Part shown: piece by piece, positions 45,547-54,143 of the stretch | Layout: every line of letters starts with the position of its first letter | How positions within the stretch are numbered: position 1 is the stretch's first letter | DNA from: Trueperaceae bacterium | GTDB taxonomy: Bacteria; Deinococcota; Deinococci; Deinococcales; Trueperaceae | Assembly (NCBI GenBank): GCA_002707365.1 | Contig: PAMQ01000018.1 | Coordinates: 37,543-101,542 of the forward strand | Direction of reading: 5' to 3' | Length of the DNA: 64,000 nt | The notes under the pieces: model-generated | What the model was told of the DNA's origin: nothing | The model's input: the letters and a program-made list of their open reading frames with translations, nothing else | Database searches by the model: none | Program-made: the position numbers and the translations under genes

Positions 45547-45582
45547 CCTAAAACCGATAAGGATTCCTGTTTTAGGTTTTTT
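45547..45582 (+). terminator. Strong intrinsic terminator with no gene in front
   Basis: CCTAAAAC (45547-45554) pairs perfectly with GTTTTAGG (45569-45576), directly followed by six T at 45577-45582. This is the best intrinsic terminator in the window, but it reads on the plus strand, while the flanking genes (OppD and uxaC) are both on the minus strand. It could end a small plus-strand RNA starting within or before the OppD 5' region, or block antisense transcription into uxaC. Confidence 0.6.
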
Positions 45583-45666
45583 AGATGCTTTAATGTTAGT
45601 ACGCCTAGCGGGCTGGAATGACACTGGATGATGCCACAGTTTAACTGTTCAGAACAAGAAATCTTT

Positions 45667-47094
45667 CTATAATCGATATGCTCTCTTCGCTAGACCATAT
45701 GCTAATTCCCATGCAATGTCAGCGGCTTGGTCTTCATCGATTAGTCCTCGAACTACCCTACCAGCGATCCAGTTAGAAGTAACTCTTCGCCACACGTCAT
45801 GCCTAGCGGGGATTGAAGCGAAAGCTCTTGTGTCGTCGTTAAAGCCCACTGTGTTGTAAATGCCAGCAGTTTCAATGACAGAATCAAGGTAACGCTCAAT
45901 GCCAAGAACGCTATCAAAAAACCACCATGGTGGACCCAGCCTTAAGCTCGGGTAAAAACCCGCAAGAGGAGCTAATTCGCGAGAATATGTTGTTTCATCA
46001 AGCGTAAAAATAATAACCCTAAAGTTGGGATCAGTACCGAAAGTGTTTAACAGGGTTTGGAGTGACTGGGTCCACTCTGTACTAACAGGAATGTCAGCAC
46101 CCATATCGGGACCGAAATCATCGAAAACTCTAGCGCTGTGATTGCGGAAACTACCTACATGGAGCTGCATGACTAAACCATCATCACAACTCATGCGAGC
46201 CATCTCAAGCAGCATGTGGGCAGTGAAACGAGAGGTATCGTCGTGACCATTATCCTGAAGCCTAAGAGCACGATCGAAGATTTGCTGCACCTCGTTTTCG
46301 CTAAGGAAGTTAGTGTGAGCATGGTGAGCACCATGATCTGTCGCGGTTGCACCCAAGTTTTTGAAGAAAACTCGGCGTTCTTTTAAGGCCTCGACAAAAC
46401 TCCTATAGTCACAGATATCGATTCCAGCCCGACTACTCAACAACTGAATATTATTGTGCCAGTCAGGGGTATCGAGATTAAGTAAGCCATCAGGCCTGAA
46501 GGTTGGTCGTAACCGGCCCCACCCCTCCTCATGAAGCGAACTGTGGTGCTCAAGCGAATCAGTAGCAGCATCGGTAGTGCACAAAACTTCGATGTCGAAG
46601 CGGTCAAAGAGGGCTCGAGGCCTGAAAGCAGGTTGCCTAAGCTTATCCTCGAGCTCATCGTAGATGTCTTGACCAGAATCCCCATTCAGTTGGCTGCTAA
46701 TACCGAAAACGTTTATTAGTTCGTCCTTAAGCCAAAGAGCTGTGGGCGTTCCTCTGAACAGATGGAAATTCTCAGAAAATTTTTTCCAAATCTGACGATG
46801 GTCTACCTCGACAAGACGTCCATCGTTAGAAGGGATACCCAAATCTTCAAGAGCAATACCTTGGCTGTGCAACATGCGAAAAACGTAATGGTCTGAAATT
46901 ACGAATAAATCACTTGGCGACCCCAATCCTGAATCATTAGCAATGCAGCTAGGTATGACGTGACCGTGAGGGCAAATCAACGGTAAGTTTCTCACGTGGG
47001 TGAACACATCACCAGCGAGTTGACGTTGTGTGGGATCGGGTGCAAAGCAACGTTCGGGATCAAGATCCCAAGTAGATATGTTTGAACTACCCAC
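45667..47094 (-). CDS. uxaC: Glucuronate isomerase
   Basis: 475 aa, normal length. Interconverts glucuronate and fructuronate (also galacturonate and tagaturonate), the first step of hexuronate use. Family marks: CPHGHV near residue 41, TTDAATDSLEHH near 171, the DHGAHHAHT stretch near 255, QLHVGSFRNHS, and FTLDETTYSRE with the final FNDDTRAF arginine region. GTG start with GGAGGT seven bases upstream. Gene order with an enolase-family dehydratase and aldo/keto reductase supports a sugar-acid role. Confidence 0.95.
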   Translation of the reverse strand: MGSSNISTWDLDPERCFAPDPTQRQLAGDVFTHVRNLPLICPHGHVIPSCIANDSGLGSPSDLFVISDHYVFRMLHSQGIALEDLGIPSNDGRLVEVDHRQIWKKFSENFHLFRGTPTALWLKDELINVFGISSQLNGDSGQDIYDELEDKLRQPAFRPRALFDRFDIEVLCTTDAATDSLEHHSSLHEEGWGRLRPTFRPDGLLNLDTPDWHNNIQLLSSRAGIDICDYRSFVEALKERRVFFKNLGATATDHGAHHAHTNFLSENEVQQIFDRALRLQDNGHDDTSRFTAHMLLEMARMSCDDGLVMQLHVGSFRNHSARVFDDFGPDMGADIPVSTEWTQSLQTLLNTFGTDPNFRVIIFTLDETTYSRELAPLAGFYPSLRLGPPWWFFDSVLGIERYLDSVIETAGIYNTVGFNDDTRAFASIPARHDVWRRVTSNWIAGRVVRGLIDEDQAADIAWELAYGLAKRAYRL

Positions 47095-47231
47095 GCGTGC
47101 ACCTCCAAGAGTTACAAGGGCCTAGCAGAAGCCGAGAGGCCAAATAGTGCCTAGCTTATCGTTTCATATGTTTAACGTGACGAGGTTGATTTTGACGAAA
47201 AGGTTCTACAAGAGAATTTCCACGGAGCAAG

Positions 47232-48659
47232 TCATCTGACATTTTGTCGAAAGAAGACATCCTTGCGTTGAATTGCCTCTGTGAAGTCAGCTATATCTTC
47301 TACCCGCAGTCCAAAGCCTGTTCCACTTAACGATTTAGTCTTTGCCACGCCGTTACGGATTTGGCACAGATCCGGGTGGATTGTAGCCACGTCATCATTG
47401 GCGGCAGGGAAGAACTGTCGTGAGTTGGCCTCTACGCCAAGGATGGGGTACGTGCGGGCCGCTAGACCTACCGACTGGAGCAAGGCTATTGATGGGTTGG
47501 TTAGATCCTGCACTGAGTAAGGCAAGCCAGAATTAATAGCTAGCGGGACAAACAGGAGATTAGACGAAAGGCACTTGCAGCTTTTAATGGCTATTCCTGA
47601 CCATCCCAGTTCTTGGGCCAGATCGAAGTCAGAAAGCGATGTCAGACTCTCGTCAATCAATACAGGTTTTAGTTTCGAGATTTCCTTCATGTCCCATCGG
47701 TTTAGATCAAGGTCACGATCTGTAGGTTGCTCAACGTAAGTTATCTCGTTGAAAATTCGAGGTTCACGAACGTTAATCGCATCGAGGTAATTCATGATGT
47801 ATTCCGGAGATTCACATTGTTCGTTGGTGTCCACCGTGAGATACGGATGGGAGGGAAGATCTGATCTACTAACGGCTTGTACCTCACGATAAATGTGTGA
47901 GACAGCTATGGTACGTTCTACATCCCAGGCGAGGTCATCGCCACGAAGCTTAATTTTAAGGCAATAAACCCCGTCTCGTTTTACCCAATCATCAAGAGAA
48001 TTAGGGATGCCATCGCGCGGGAGATCTTCTCCCACTTCTCCACGGTGCAGGAGATCGAGTCCACCCACTAAATGAACGACTGGAATTTCTGGAACGTATT
48101 TGTCTCGGATAAATTGAGAAGGGTATTTGCCCTTATAGTTTGGCCCAAGATACCGTGACAAATCAAAGTCCAGATGTTCTGGACCGTAACCGTGGAAACT
48201 ATCAATTTCATTAACTCGACCAAAAGCATCGTGAATGGCATGATCAAGAGGGCTAGCCGAAACTAGGGCACCAAGGAATGGTACTTCCTCACCAGGCGCG
48301 TGAAGTTCACTGATCTCTAAAGCAAGCCGACTTAAATCACTTTTGGTTTCCATGAAGATCTCAATCGGATGGGCGAAGCGATTGAAATTTGCAAGGAGCT
48401 TCCCGTAGTCTTCAAAAAGGTCACACATAACCCGGTTTTTAACTTCGTGATTAACCCTCGATGTTGGCCAAGCCCACAAGTCCATAAGGAACATTGCGCC
48501 CCACCCAGATGCCACTCTGCCTGCCTGGTTCTCGACTGTGACCTTAGCGTAAGCAATTGGGAGTTTTTCGACAACCACAGCACCGAACTTAAGTGGAGTG
48601 CGGCATTGGGTACTAACAAGTAAGGTTTCTACCTTCCGGATTAGAACATCACTCTTCAC
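47232..48659 (-). CDS. Enolase-superfamily sugar-acid dehydratase (mandelate racemase group)
   Basis: 475 aa, longer than the usual 380-430. The barrel carries the expected LKIKL lysine motif, the metal acids in TVDTNEQ, TYVEQP and LIDESL, and a lysine in GIAIKSCK. The mandelate racemase/galactarate dehydratase group removes water from sugar acids to give 2-keto-3-deoxy acids. An extended N-terminal cap of about 200 residues explains the length. GTG start overlapping the aldo/keto reductase stop by four bases (GTGA). Confidence 0.9.
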   Translation of the reverse strand: MKSDVLIRKVETLLVSTQCRTPLKFGAVVVEKLPIAYAKVTVENQAGRVASGWGAMFLMDLWAWPTSRVNHEVKNRVMCDLFEDYGKLLANFNRFAHPIEIFMETKSDLSRLALEISELHAPGEEVPFLGALVSASPLDHAIHDAFGRVNEIDSFHGYGPEHLDFDLSRYLGPNYKGKYPSQFIRDKYVPEIPVVHLVGGLDLLHRGEVGEDLPRDGIPNSLDDWVKRDGVYCLKIKLRGDDLAWDVERTIAVSHIYREVQAVSRSDLPSHPYLTVDTNEQCESPEYIMNYLDAINVREPRIFNEITYVEQPTDRDLDLNRWDMKEISKLKPVLIDESLTSLSDFDLAQELGWSGIAIKSCKCLSSNLLFVPLAINSGLPYSVQDLTNPSIALLQSVGLAARTYPILGVEANSRQFFPAANDDVATIHPDLCQIRNGVAKTKSLSGTGFGLRVEDIADFTEAIQRKDVFFRQNVR

Positions 48660-49630
48660 AAAAACTTTTGCCCCCGGGCTGCACTAAGCATACGAGACCA
48701 TTCATCGTTGGTAAGTACGACTTCATCGGCAGCTACCGAGGATTCTAATCGAGTAGGACGGGAAGTCCCAATGATTGGCATTATTTCTGCAGGGTGATGA
48801 AGGAGCCAGGCCAAAACAATGGCCTCTTCTGGACAGCCTTTCTTTGCAGCTATGTCTTTAACGAGTCGGTTAGTTTCAAGAGTTGTATCGGGTGCGTCAT
48901 CAGGGGGGTTAACGATGTGGCCCTGGGCTGCGGGTGACCAAGCTTGGATCTGAAGACCATGGAGACGACAATAGTCTAGTAGACCTGAGACTCCAGTGGC
49001 CTCCGCAATGCCGGTTTGATTTACAGATAGACCATCAGAAATGAGGCCGTGGTGCAAGAGGCTTAGTTTGAGTTGGTTAGCAACTAAGGGCTCATCAAGG
49101 GATCCTTGTAGAAGAGCTATTTGACTTGCACTCTGATTACTAACCCCAAAGTGGCGGACCATACCTCTTGACTTCAGTAGTGCGAAGGCCCGGGCTACTT
49201 CGTCTGGCTCCACAAGTGGATCCGGCCGGTGCAGGAGTAACAGATCTAGCTGTTCGACCTTGAGTCGCCTGAGGCTGCCTTCGACTGAACTTACAATTCG
49301 TTCGTAGCTGAAATCGTAGCGAGTTTCCTCGCCTCCCTCTAAAAATCGTATGCCACATTTGCTTTGCAGTACCATTCGCTCCCGAGCATCGGGAATGGCT
49401 TCCCAAACAGCCGAGAAGACCTCTTCGCATTTGCCGTAAGCGTAAATATCTGCGTGATCGAAGAAGGTAATCCCGTTTTCCAGGGCTGCTTCAACGATCT
49501 GTATTCCTTTGCGAATTTCTTCAGGCGTCACCGGTGACAGGTCCCAGGAGGCAAGCGAAGCAGTTCCGTAAGAAAGGCGTGAAACATCTAGTTCTGTATG
49601 GGGGATGCGGACTTTCGTAATTGTGGACAT
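48656..49630 (-). CDS. Aldo/keto reductase
   Basis: 324 aa. The catalytic tetrad is visible: Asp58 and Tyr63 (FFDHADIYAYG), Lys91 (QSKCGIR), His134 (LLLHRPDP). The C-terminal IIGTSRPTRLE strand binds NADP(H). Resembles YdhF-type members that reduce sugar aldehydes or keto sugars. It leads a two-gene unit with the enolase-family gene. Confidence 0.94.
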   Translation of the reverse strand: MSTITKVRIPHTELDVSRLSYGTASLASWDLSPVTPEEIRKGIQIVEAALENGITFFDHADIYAYGKCEEVFSAVWEAIPDARERMVLQSKCGIRFLEGGEETRYDFSYERIVSSVEGSLRRLKVEQLDLLLLHRPDPLVEPDEVARAFALLKSRGMVRHFGVSNQSASQIALLQGSLDEPLVANQLKLSLLHHGLISDGLSVNQTGIAEATGVSGLLDYCRLHGLQIQAWSPAAQGHIVNPPDDAPDTTLETNRLVKDIAAKKGCPEEAIVLAWLLHHPAEIMPIIGTSRPTRLESSVAADEVVLTNDEWSRMLSAARGQKFL

Positions 49631-49807
49631 CCCCGTATTCTATCGTCGAGTGGAGCGTAACTGACGCTGATGGGGTCTTAATCAAGTCCTAGACAACACT
49701 AAACACATGTTTATCTAAATCGCTTTTAACAAAATGAGGAGCTCTTTCGAAAAAATATGTAGATTATTAAGCGTTTCTGCCATAGGTATTTAGAATAGAG
49801 TATCGAA

Positions 49808-51076
49808 GTGTCATCTCCTCCAGAAGTAATTCGCAGTTCTATTGTGCAACGTTTCCCTTTCTTTTATGGCTGGGTAATCCTCTTAGTCGGCGCACTCGGT
49901 ACGTTTATGACTGTACCGGGTCAAACAGTTGGCATCTCCGTCTTTCTTGACAGCATCATTGCTGACCTCGGTATAACTCGAACTACAGCCTCGCTTCTCT
50001 ACACGTTAGCCACCCTAGTTGCGTCGTTAGGACTTCCGTTTGTGGGCCGCGCTATTGATTCCTGGGGGCCACGAATCGCTGTGGTCGTTATTTCCGGGCT
50101 TTTTGCCCTAGCGTGTGGATTTATGGGTCTTGTTGTCGGCCCTGTATTACTTTTTGTCGGCTTCGTCCTTCTCAGGTGGTTAGGTCAGGGTTCGCTGCCT
50201 ATGGTGAGCATGCACGGCGTTAATTTATGGTTCATTCGTCGTCGTGGGTTAGCAGTCGGATTAGCAGGTGTGGGTTTCATGTTGTCTTTCACCGTGTTGC
50301 CACCTGTAATCGATTACCTTATTCAGAATCTTGGCTGGCGAAATGCTTACGTAGTGCTTGGTGGGCTAGTAGCCATTACTATCCTGCCACTTGGCGCTAT
50401 TTTCTTCCGAACTAGACCTGAACGTTTCGGATTGGAACCAGATGGCGGTCACCGTCCTGGGCAAACATCTGCTTCCGCATCCGAACAAAATTTCACATTG
50501 AACCAAGCTAGTCGTACTGGCATTTTTTGGCTCTACGTAGCGGCTGGTTTCTGTTTGGCGATGATTGGCACTGCAATGGGTTTTCATCACTACGATATTC
50601 TCACCCAAAATGGTGTTACTCGTTCTGTCGCTACTACCGCCTTCGGGGCCCTAGGGATTGTAGCTGCAAGTGCCAATCTTATTACAGGTGCTCTACTGGA
50701 CCGCCTACCGTATCGTTTGTTCCTCGGTATCCAAATGGTAATGATGATAGTGTCAATGTTCCTTATGGGGACTGTGACCGAAATTAGTGGTGTGATTCTA
50801 TATGGCATTGTCACTGGAGTCATGCTGGGTTCTTTCATGCCGGTATCAGCAAGTGTTTACGCGAAATTTTTTGGGCGAAAGCACTTGGGTACGATAAAAG
50901 GCACGACTTCAACAATTGGTGTAGCTGCCTCAGCATTAGGTCCCCTGGTGTTCTCTCTAGGATACGATTTGATGGGTAGTTATGTGCCAGTACTAATAAT
51001 TACTGCTTTCTTTCCACTGGCTGTGTTGGTAGCAGCTCCACTCGTACGTCTCCCAAAACTACCTGAGAATCCTTAA
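49808..51076 (+). CDS. MFS carrier, oxalate/formate antiporter or monocarboxylate type
   Basis: 422 aa with 12 helices. The N-terminal FYGWVILLVGALGTFMT and the GxGxG-rich QGSLPMVSMHGVNLWFIRRRGLAVGLA segment are typical of the OFA/monocarboxylate group, which moves small organic anions. A basic-acidic loop (FFRTRPERFGLEPDG) divides the halves. GTG start without a clear ribosome site. It sits among sugar-acid enzymes, so uptake of an aldonate or uronate is a sensible guess. Confidence 0.92.
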   Translation: MSSPPEVIRSSIVQRFPFFYGWVILLVGALGTFMTVPGQTVGISVFLDSIIADLGITRTTASLLYTLATLVASLGLPFVGRAIDSWGPRIAVVVISGLFALACGFMGLVVGPVLLFVGFVLLRWLGQGSLPMVSMHGVNLWFIRRRGLAVGLAGVGFMLSFTVLPPVIDYLIQNLGWRNAYVVLGGLVAITILPLGAIFFRTRPERFGLEPDGGHRPGQTSASASEQNFTLNQASRTGIFWLYVAAGFCLAMIGTAMGFHHYDILTQNGVTRSVATTAFGALGIVAASANLITGALLDRLPYRLFLGIQMVMMIVSMFLMGTVTEISGVILYGIVTGVMLGSFMPVSASVYAKFFGRKHLGTIKGTTSTIGVAASALGPLVFSLGYDLMGSYVPVLIITAFFPLAVLVAAPLVRLPKLPENP

Positions 51077-51089
51077 AATAACTTAGGAT

Positions 51090-51154
51090 TAAGACCAAAG
51101 AGTTCAGTTATTAGTGAGTGATAAGGACTAGATATTTGGATCTCATCGGTCTTA
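51090..51154. terminator. Inverted repeat between convergent carrier and epimerase genes
   Basis: TAAGACC (51090-51096) and GGTCTTA (51148-51154) are perfect arms. An overlapping AATAACT/AGTTATT pair lies at 51077-51112, starting right after the carrier stop. No T run follows either. Weak candidate for convergent termination. Confidence 0.3.
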
Positions 51155-51202
51155 GCGTGGTTCCTCTAGTTAATAATTTGTTTGTGAGACCTTGCCTAAA
51201 GT

Positions 51203-52174
51203 TTAGATTAGATCAATATCTAGACGCCCCCGTGCCAAGAGAGTATCGAAATGATCGATAGTCTGCCGGACACCCTCTTCCAAAGGGGTATCTTTTGTGA
51301 GGGGTAAGACCTCACTGAGGTTGCCAGAACTAACCCCATGGGGGAAGGGCAACGGGGTATTGTCAATATGAACAGTTACGCCAGGTCGCTCCTTTTCGAT
51401 AAGTCTTCCCAATTCTGCAACGCTAACTGGGGCAGCACCTAGTGCGAAACCATAAGCACCATCTATTGGCGTGTCGGCCGCCTCGATGAATCGCCTTGCA
51501 ACATCAGAGGCATAATCGAATTGCATGGTACCCCCAAAGCCAATTGTTGAATCTCGACCAGCAGCAGCGTAAAGCATCGCCTTAGTTGGCTCGCTAGTAA
51601 TGCCTTGATCACGAGTTACCCCATAAACAGTGTACGGACGAAGCGCAATACTACTCACCCCATGGTCCTGCCAGAAAATCTGTGCGGTGCCTTCATTCGC
51701 TTGCTTGTAAACCCCATACAGAGTTCGTGGATCGAACGACGAATCTGCTGCTATTTGTCCACACGAGTAAGTATCGGTTGGTCCATAAACTGCAATCGAA
51801 GAAGCGTAGGTAATATGCTTCAGGTTCGCTTGGCGAGCTGCTTCAAAAAGATTAACGGTACCAACAACATTCACCTGCGCACCGAGTACTGGATCACTGC
51901 GGCAGAACGGTACTTGCAGGGCAGCTAAATGCACAATACGATTGATCTTGTGGCCCTCTATCGCCCGAAGAACATCACCAAAATCCGTTAGGTTTCCTTT
52001 TAGAAACGTGATTCTCGCTTGTTCCGTTGAATTGAGGAGCAGATCCAACCGGGATCGGTTTTCACTCAAGTCAAAACTAACTACTCTCTTTCCGTCTTTG
52101 ACTAGGTGATGGAGCGTCCAAGCGCCTATGCACCCCAACGCCCCAGTTACTAGATAAATAGGTTCATCTGTCAT
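51203..52174 (-). CDS. NAD-dependent epimerase/dehydratase-type sugar dehydrogenase
   Basis: 323 aa extended SDR. Cofactor motif GALGCIG (11-17), acidic Asp at the end of strand 2 (VVSFDLSENR, NAD-type), Ser in YASSIAVYG, and Tyr153/Lys157 (YGVYK). Members epimerise nucleotide sugars or oxidise uronates and tetronates. The neighbour, two bases away, is a fumarylacetoacetase-family hydrolase, which fits a sugar-acid dehydrogenase more than cell-wall nucleotide sugar metabolism. Confidence 0.9.
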   Translation of the reverse strand: MTDEPIYLVTGALGCIGAWTLHHLVKDGKRVVSFDLSENRSRLDLLLNSTEQARITFLKGNLTDFGDVLRAIEGHKINRIVHLAALQVPFCRSDPVLGAQVNVVGTVNLFEAARQANLKHITYASSIAVYGPTDTYSCGQIAADSSFDPRTLYGVYKQANEGTAQIFWQDHGVSSIALRPYTVYGVTRDQGITSEPTKAMLYAAAGRDSTIGFGGTMQFDYASDVARRFIEAADTPIDGAYGFALGAAPVSVAELGRLIEKERPGVTVHIDNTPLPFPHGVSSGNLSEVLPLTKDTPLEEGVRQTIDHFDTLLARGRLDIDLI

Positions 52175-52176
52175 CC

Positions 52177-53070
52177 CTAACCAACTGTCATCCGGTTAAA
52201 AAGCCTACCGAGCCTTCCAACTTCAACTATTGTCTCATCACCCGGCTTCATCCACACCTTCTCATCCATCCCTAAAATGACACCCTCTGGAGTTCCGGTC
52301 GAAATGACATCTCCTGGTTCTAGGGTCATATACCGACTTGCATAACTAATCACCTCAGGTACTGAGAAAATCAAATCTGAAGTGTTGGAGTCTTGCCTAA
52401 GGTCACCGTTGAACCACAAACGGACCGACATATCGTTCGGATCTCCTGCTTCGTCTGCCGTTACAGCGTAGGGGCCAAGAGGCATAAACTTATCGAGGGT
52501 TTTTCCAAGAAGCCACTGGCCAGTAAGCATTTGCAGATTACGCTCACTAATGTCGTTCCCATTGCAGTACCCAAGGACATGATCCAGTGCTGCGTTCTCT
52601 GAGACGTTTTTTGCTCGCTTTCCGATTACCACTACCAGTTCCGCCTCATAATCAAATTCCTTTGCGTGATTTGGTAACGGAATGGCCTCACCTGGTCCAG
52701 CGATGGAATTGCTAAACTTTGAAAATAGAACCGGAGTTGACGGTTTCGCCATACCCGATTCTTCGGCATGACGGAGATAATTGAGACCGACACAAAGAAT
52801 CTTTCCAGGTGACGGTACGCACGGGCCAAGTTCCAGCGAGGACTCGTCACGAAACCAAGTTGCATCACCCTGATTTTGAGCTGACTCCAATAAGGACTTC
52901 AGGGGAGATATCCCTAAATTACCACCCGAATATAAATCATCGGGCGTTAGTGCAATATTGCTAAGATCAAGGGCAGACGCTGCGACAGCAACATCGAGGA
53001 TGCCTTGGTCGGTCTTAATTCCTAACTGTAAGCCATTAGGGGTTTTGAATGTTAGCAGGATCATGTCCAT
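52177..53070 (-). CDS. Fumarylacetoacetate hydrolase family protein
   Basis: 297 aa. The metal-binding acids are in FDYEAELVVVIGK, with NDISERN and the lysine in GKTLDKFMPLGP completing the active site; GDVISTGTPEGV is the family C-terminal mark. Members hydrolyse C-C bonds of 1,3-diketo acids, including 2,4-diketo-3-deoxy sugar acids in the non-phosphorylative deoxysugar route. That route also uses an enolase-family dehydratase and an SDR, all present nearby. ATG at 53070. Confidence 0.93.
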   Translation of the reverse strand: MDMILLTFKTPNGLQLGIKTDQGILDVAVAASALDLSNIALTPDDLYSGGNLGISPLKSLLESAQNQGDATWFRDESSLELGPCVPSPGKILCVGLNYLRHAEESGMAKPSTPVLFSKFSNSIAGPGEAIPLPNHAKEFDYEAELVVVIGKRAKNVSENAALDHVLGYCNGNDISERNLQMLTGQWLLGKTLDKFMPLGPYAVTADEAGDPNDMSVRLWFNGDLRQDSNTSDLIFSVPEVISYASRYMTLEPGDVISTGTPEGVILGMDEKVWMKPGDETIVEVGRLGRLFNRMTVG

Positions 53071-53222
53071 AGACTAGCCTGCTCGGTAGTCAAAGCTTGC
53101 ATATTTGAATACTAGAAAATTCACTCTACTAGCCAGGACGCCATAGCAAAGGGACGTGGCCCTATTTTAGGTTGCGTGTTTTTAAATTAAGCTGACGTGG
53201 CAGAGTGATTAATAAATACTTC

Positions 53223-53314
53223 AATTCATACCTGGGAAATCTAGGGGACTGGTTGTCAAGTCATGACTGCCAACCTTAGGCATTTAATGATTCGGGTAGT
53301 CCCAGATATGAATT
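53223..53314. repeat. 15-base inverted repeat enclosing a second hairpin
   Basis: The left arm (53223-53237, ending CTGGGA) and right arm (53300-53314, beginning TCCCAG) are complementary at 14 of 15 positions. Between them GGTTG (53251-53255) and CAACC (53271-53275) enclose AGTC/GACT, forming an inner stem. The whole could fold as a 92-base branched RNA. It lies upstream of, and outside, the likely transcript from the promoter at 53408, so a separate small RNA, a regulator site or a remnant of a small mobile repeat should all be considered. Confidence 0.45.
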
Positions 53315-53407
53315 CCTCCTTCCTAAAAACTTTTACAAGAGGGAGGATTGAGAACCCAAAATACAATCCGCACGATGGACGAAATAAATTTCTATTACTC
53401 TTGGGCC

Positions 53408-53437
53408 TTGACAGTTAGCTTGTTACTTCCTTATCTT
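53408..53437 (+). promoter_or_regulatory. Sigma70-like promoter of the eight-gene catabolic run
   Basis: TTGACA at 53408-53413 is a perfect -35 element. TATCTT at 53432-53437, 18 bases downstream, matches four of six -10 positions. Transcription would start near 53444, giving a leader of about 144 bases to the VOC gene at 53588. Best promoter match I found in the window. Confidence 0.55.
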
Positions 53438-53587
53438 TGTGCAGTTCGCTCCGTCGTTTTACCTGAGACATCAGGCTTTTAGGGATGCGGAAAGCTCTGG
53501 GCTTGTACCTAACGGAAACTGGTGTACCTCCCTAGTAAAGGTTTCGGTAAAATTTGGACGCTTGGCGGATAGAAGAGGAGACAAGAT

Positions 53588-54127
53588 ATGGTTACAGGGA
53601 TCAAGCATATTGCCGTTGCGGTTGCTGATGCTAACGAGGCTTTGGAGCGTTACCGTAGGCGGCTAGGGGCAGGTGCAGATGCAGTAGTGAAAGACTCAGA
53701 GGTCACTCGCCAACGTACCGCTGTATTCGACATTGGTGACATACAATATCAACTTGTACAGTCCTTGGATGCTGACGGTCGTTATGCCCGGCATGTTGCC
53801 GAATTTGGTGAGAGTATCCATCACATTTGTTATACGGTTGACAATCTTAAGGAAACCATGCAGCAAGCTCTCAGCGAAGGTGGTCGGATGCGCGAGCAGA
53901 GCTGCAGAATTTCTAACGATCCTGAGGATTACAAGAGATGGGATACAGAGACTTGCGAAGACACCGTTTGTCTCAATTGTGGGATTGTTGGTCGTTACGA
54001 GCACCCGGAGGGTTGGGTCGCTTTCCTCGAAGATGATGGGGTCCCCGGTCCAGGCGTAGAATTTATGCAAGTTTATAAACCAGATGAAATACCTGAGGAA
54101 TATCGAGAAGGACCACTTGACCTCTAA
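53588..54127 (+). CDS. VOC/glyoxalase-superfamily protein with a cysteine-bearing insertion
   Basis: 179 aa. Metal ligands expected for the fold are His7 (GIKHIAVAV), His79 (IHHICYTVDN) and Glu158 (VEFMQV), as in methylmalonyl-CoA epimerase. Between strands, residues 106-150 form an insertion with Cys106, Cys123, Cys128 and Cys131 (C-x4-C-x2-C), not usual for the epimerase, which could bind a metal. AGAGGAGA lies six bases before the ATG. First gene of a long catabolic run, so an epimerase or isomerase step is likely. Confidence 0.85.
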   Translation: MVTGIKHIAVAVADANEALERYRRRLGAGADAVVKDSEVTRQRTAVFDIGDIQYQLVQSLDADGRYARHVAEFGESIHHICYTVDNLKETMQQALSEGGRMREQSCRISNDPEDYKRWDTETCEDTVCLNCGIVGRYEHPEGWVAFLEDDGVPGPGVEFMQVYKPDEIPEEYREGPLDL

Positions 54128-54143
54128 AAATGGTGAGCCATTT

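Larger units (their letters stand above)
53071..53587. other. 517-base gene-free gap with a large inverted repeat and a promoter
   Basis: Largest non-coding stretch in the window, between divergent genes. It holds the 15-base inverted repeat at 53223-53314, a TCCTCC/GGAGGA stem (53314-53319 with 53342-53347) that shares the last arm base and could compete with it, and the promoter at 53408-53437. The leader of the downstream operon would be about 140 bases. Confidence 0.5.

Noticed and set aside
53375..53482. 35-codon plus-strand frame with a hydrophobic stretch in the 517-base gap
   Set aside because: No ribosome site near its ATG, and it spans the likely promoter at 53408-53437.
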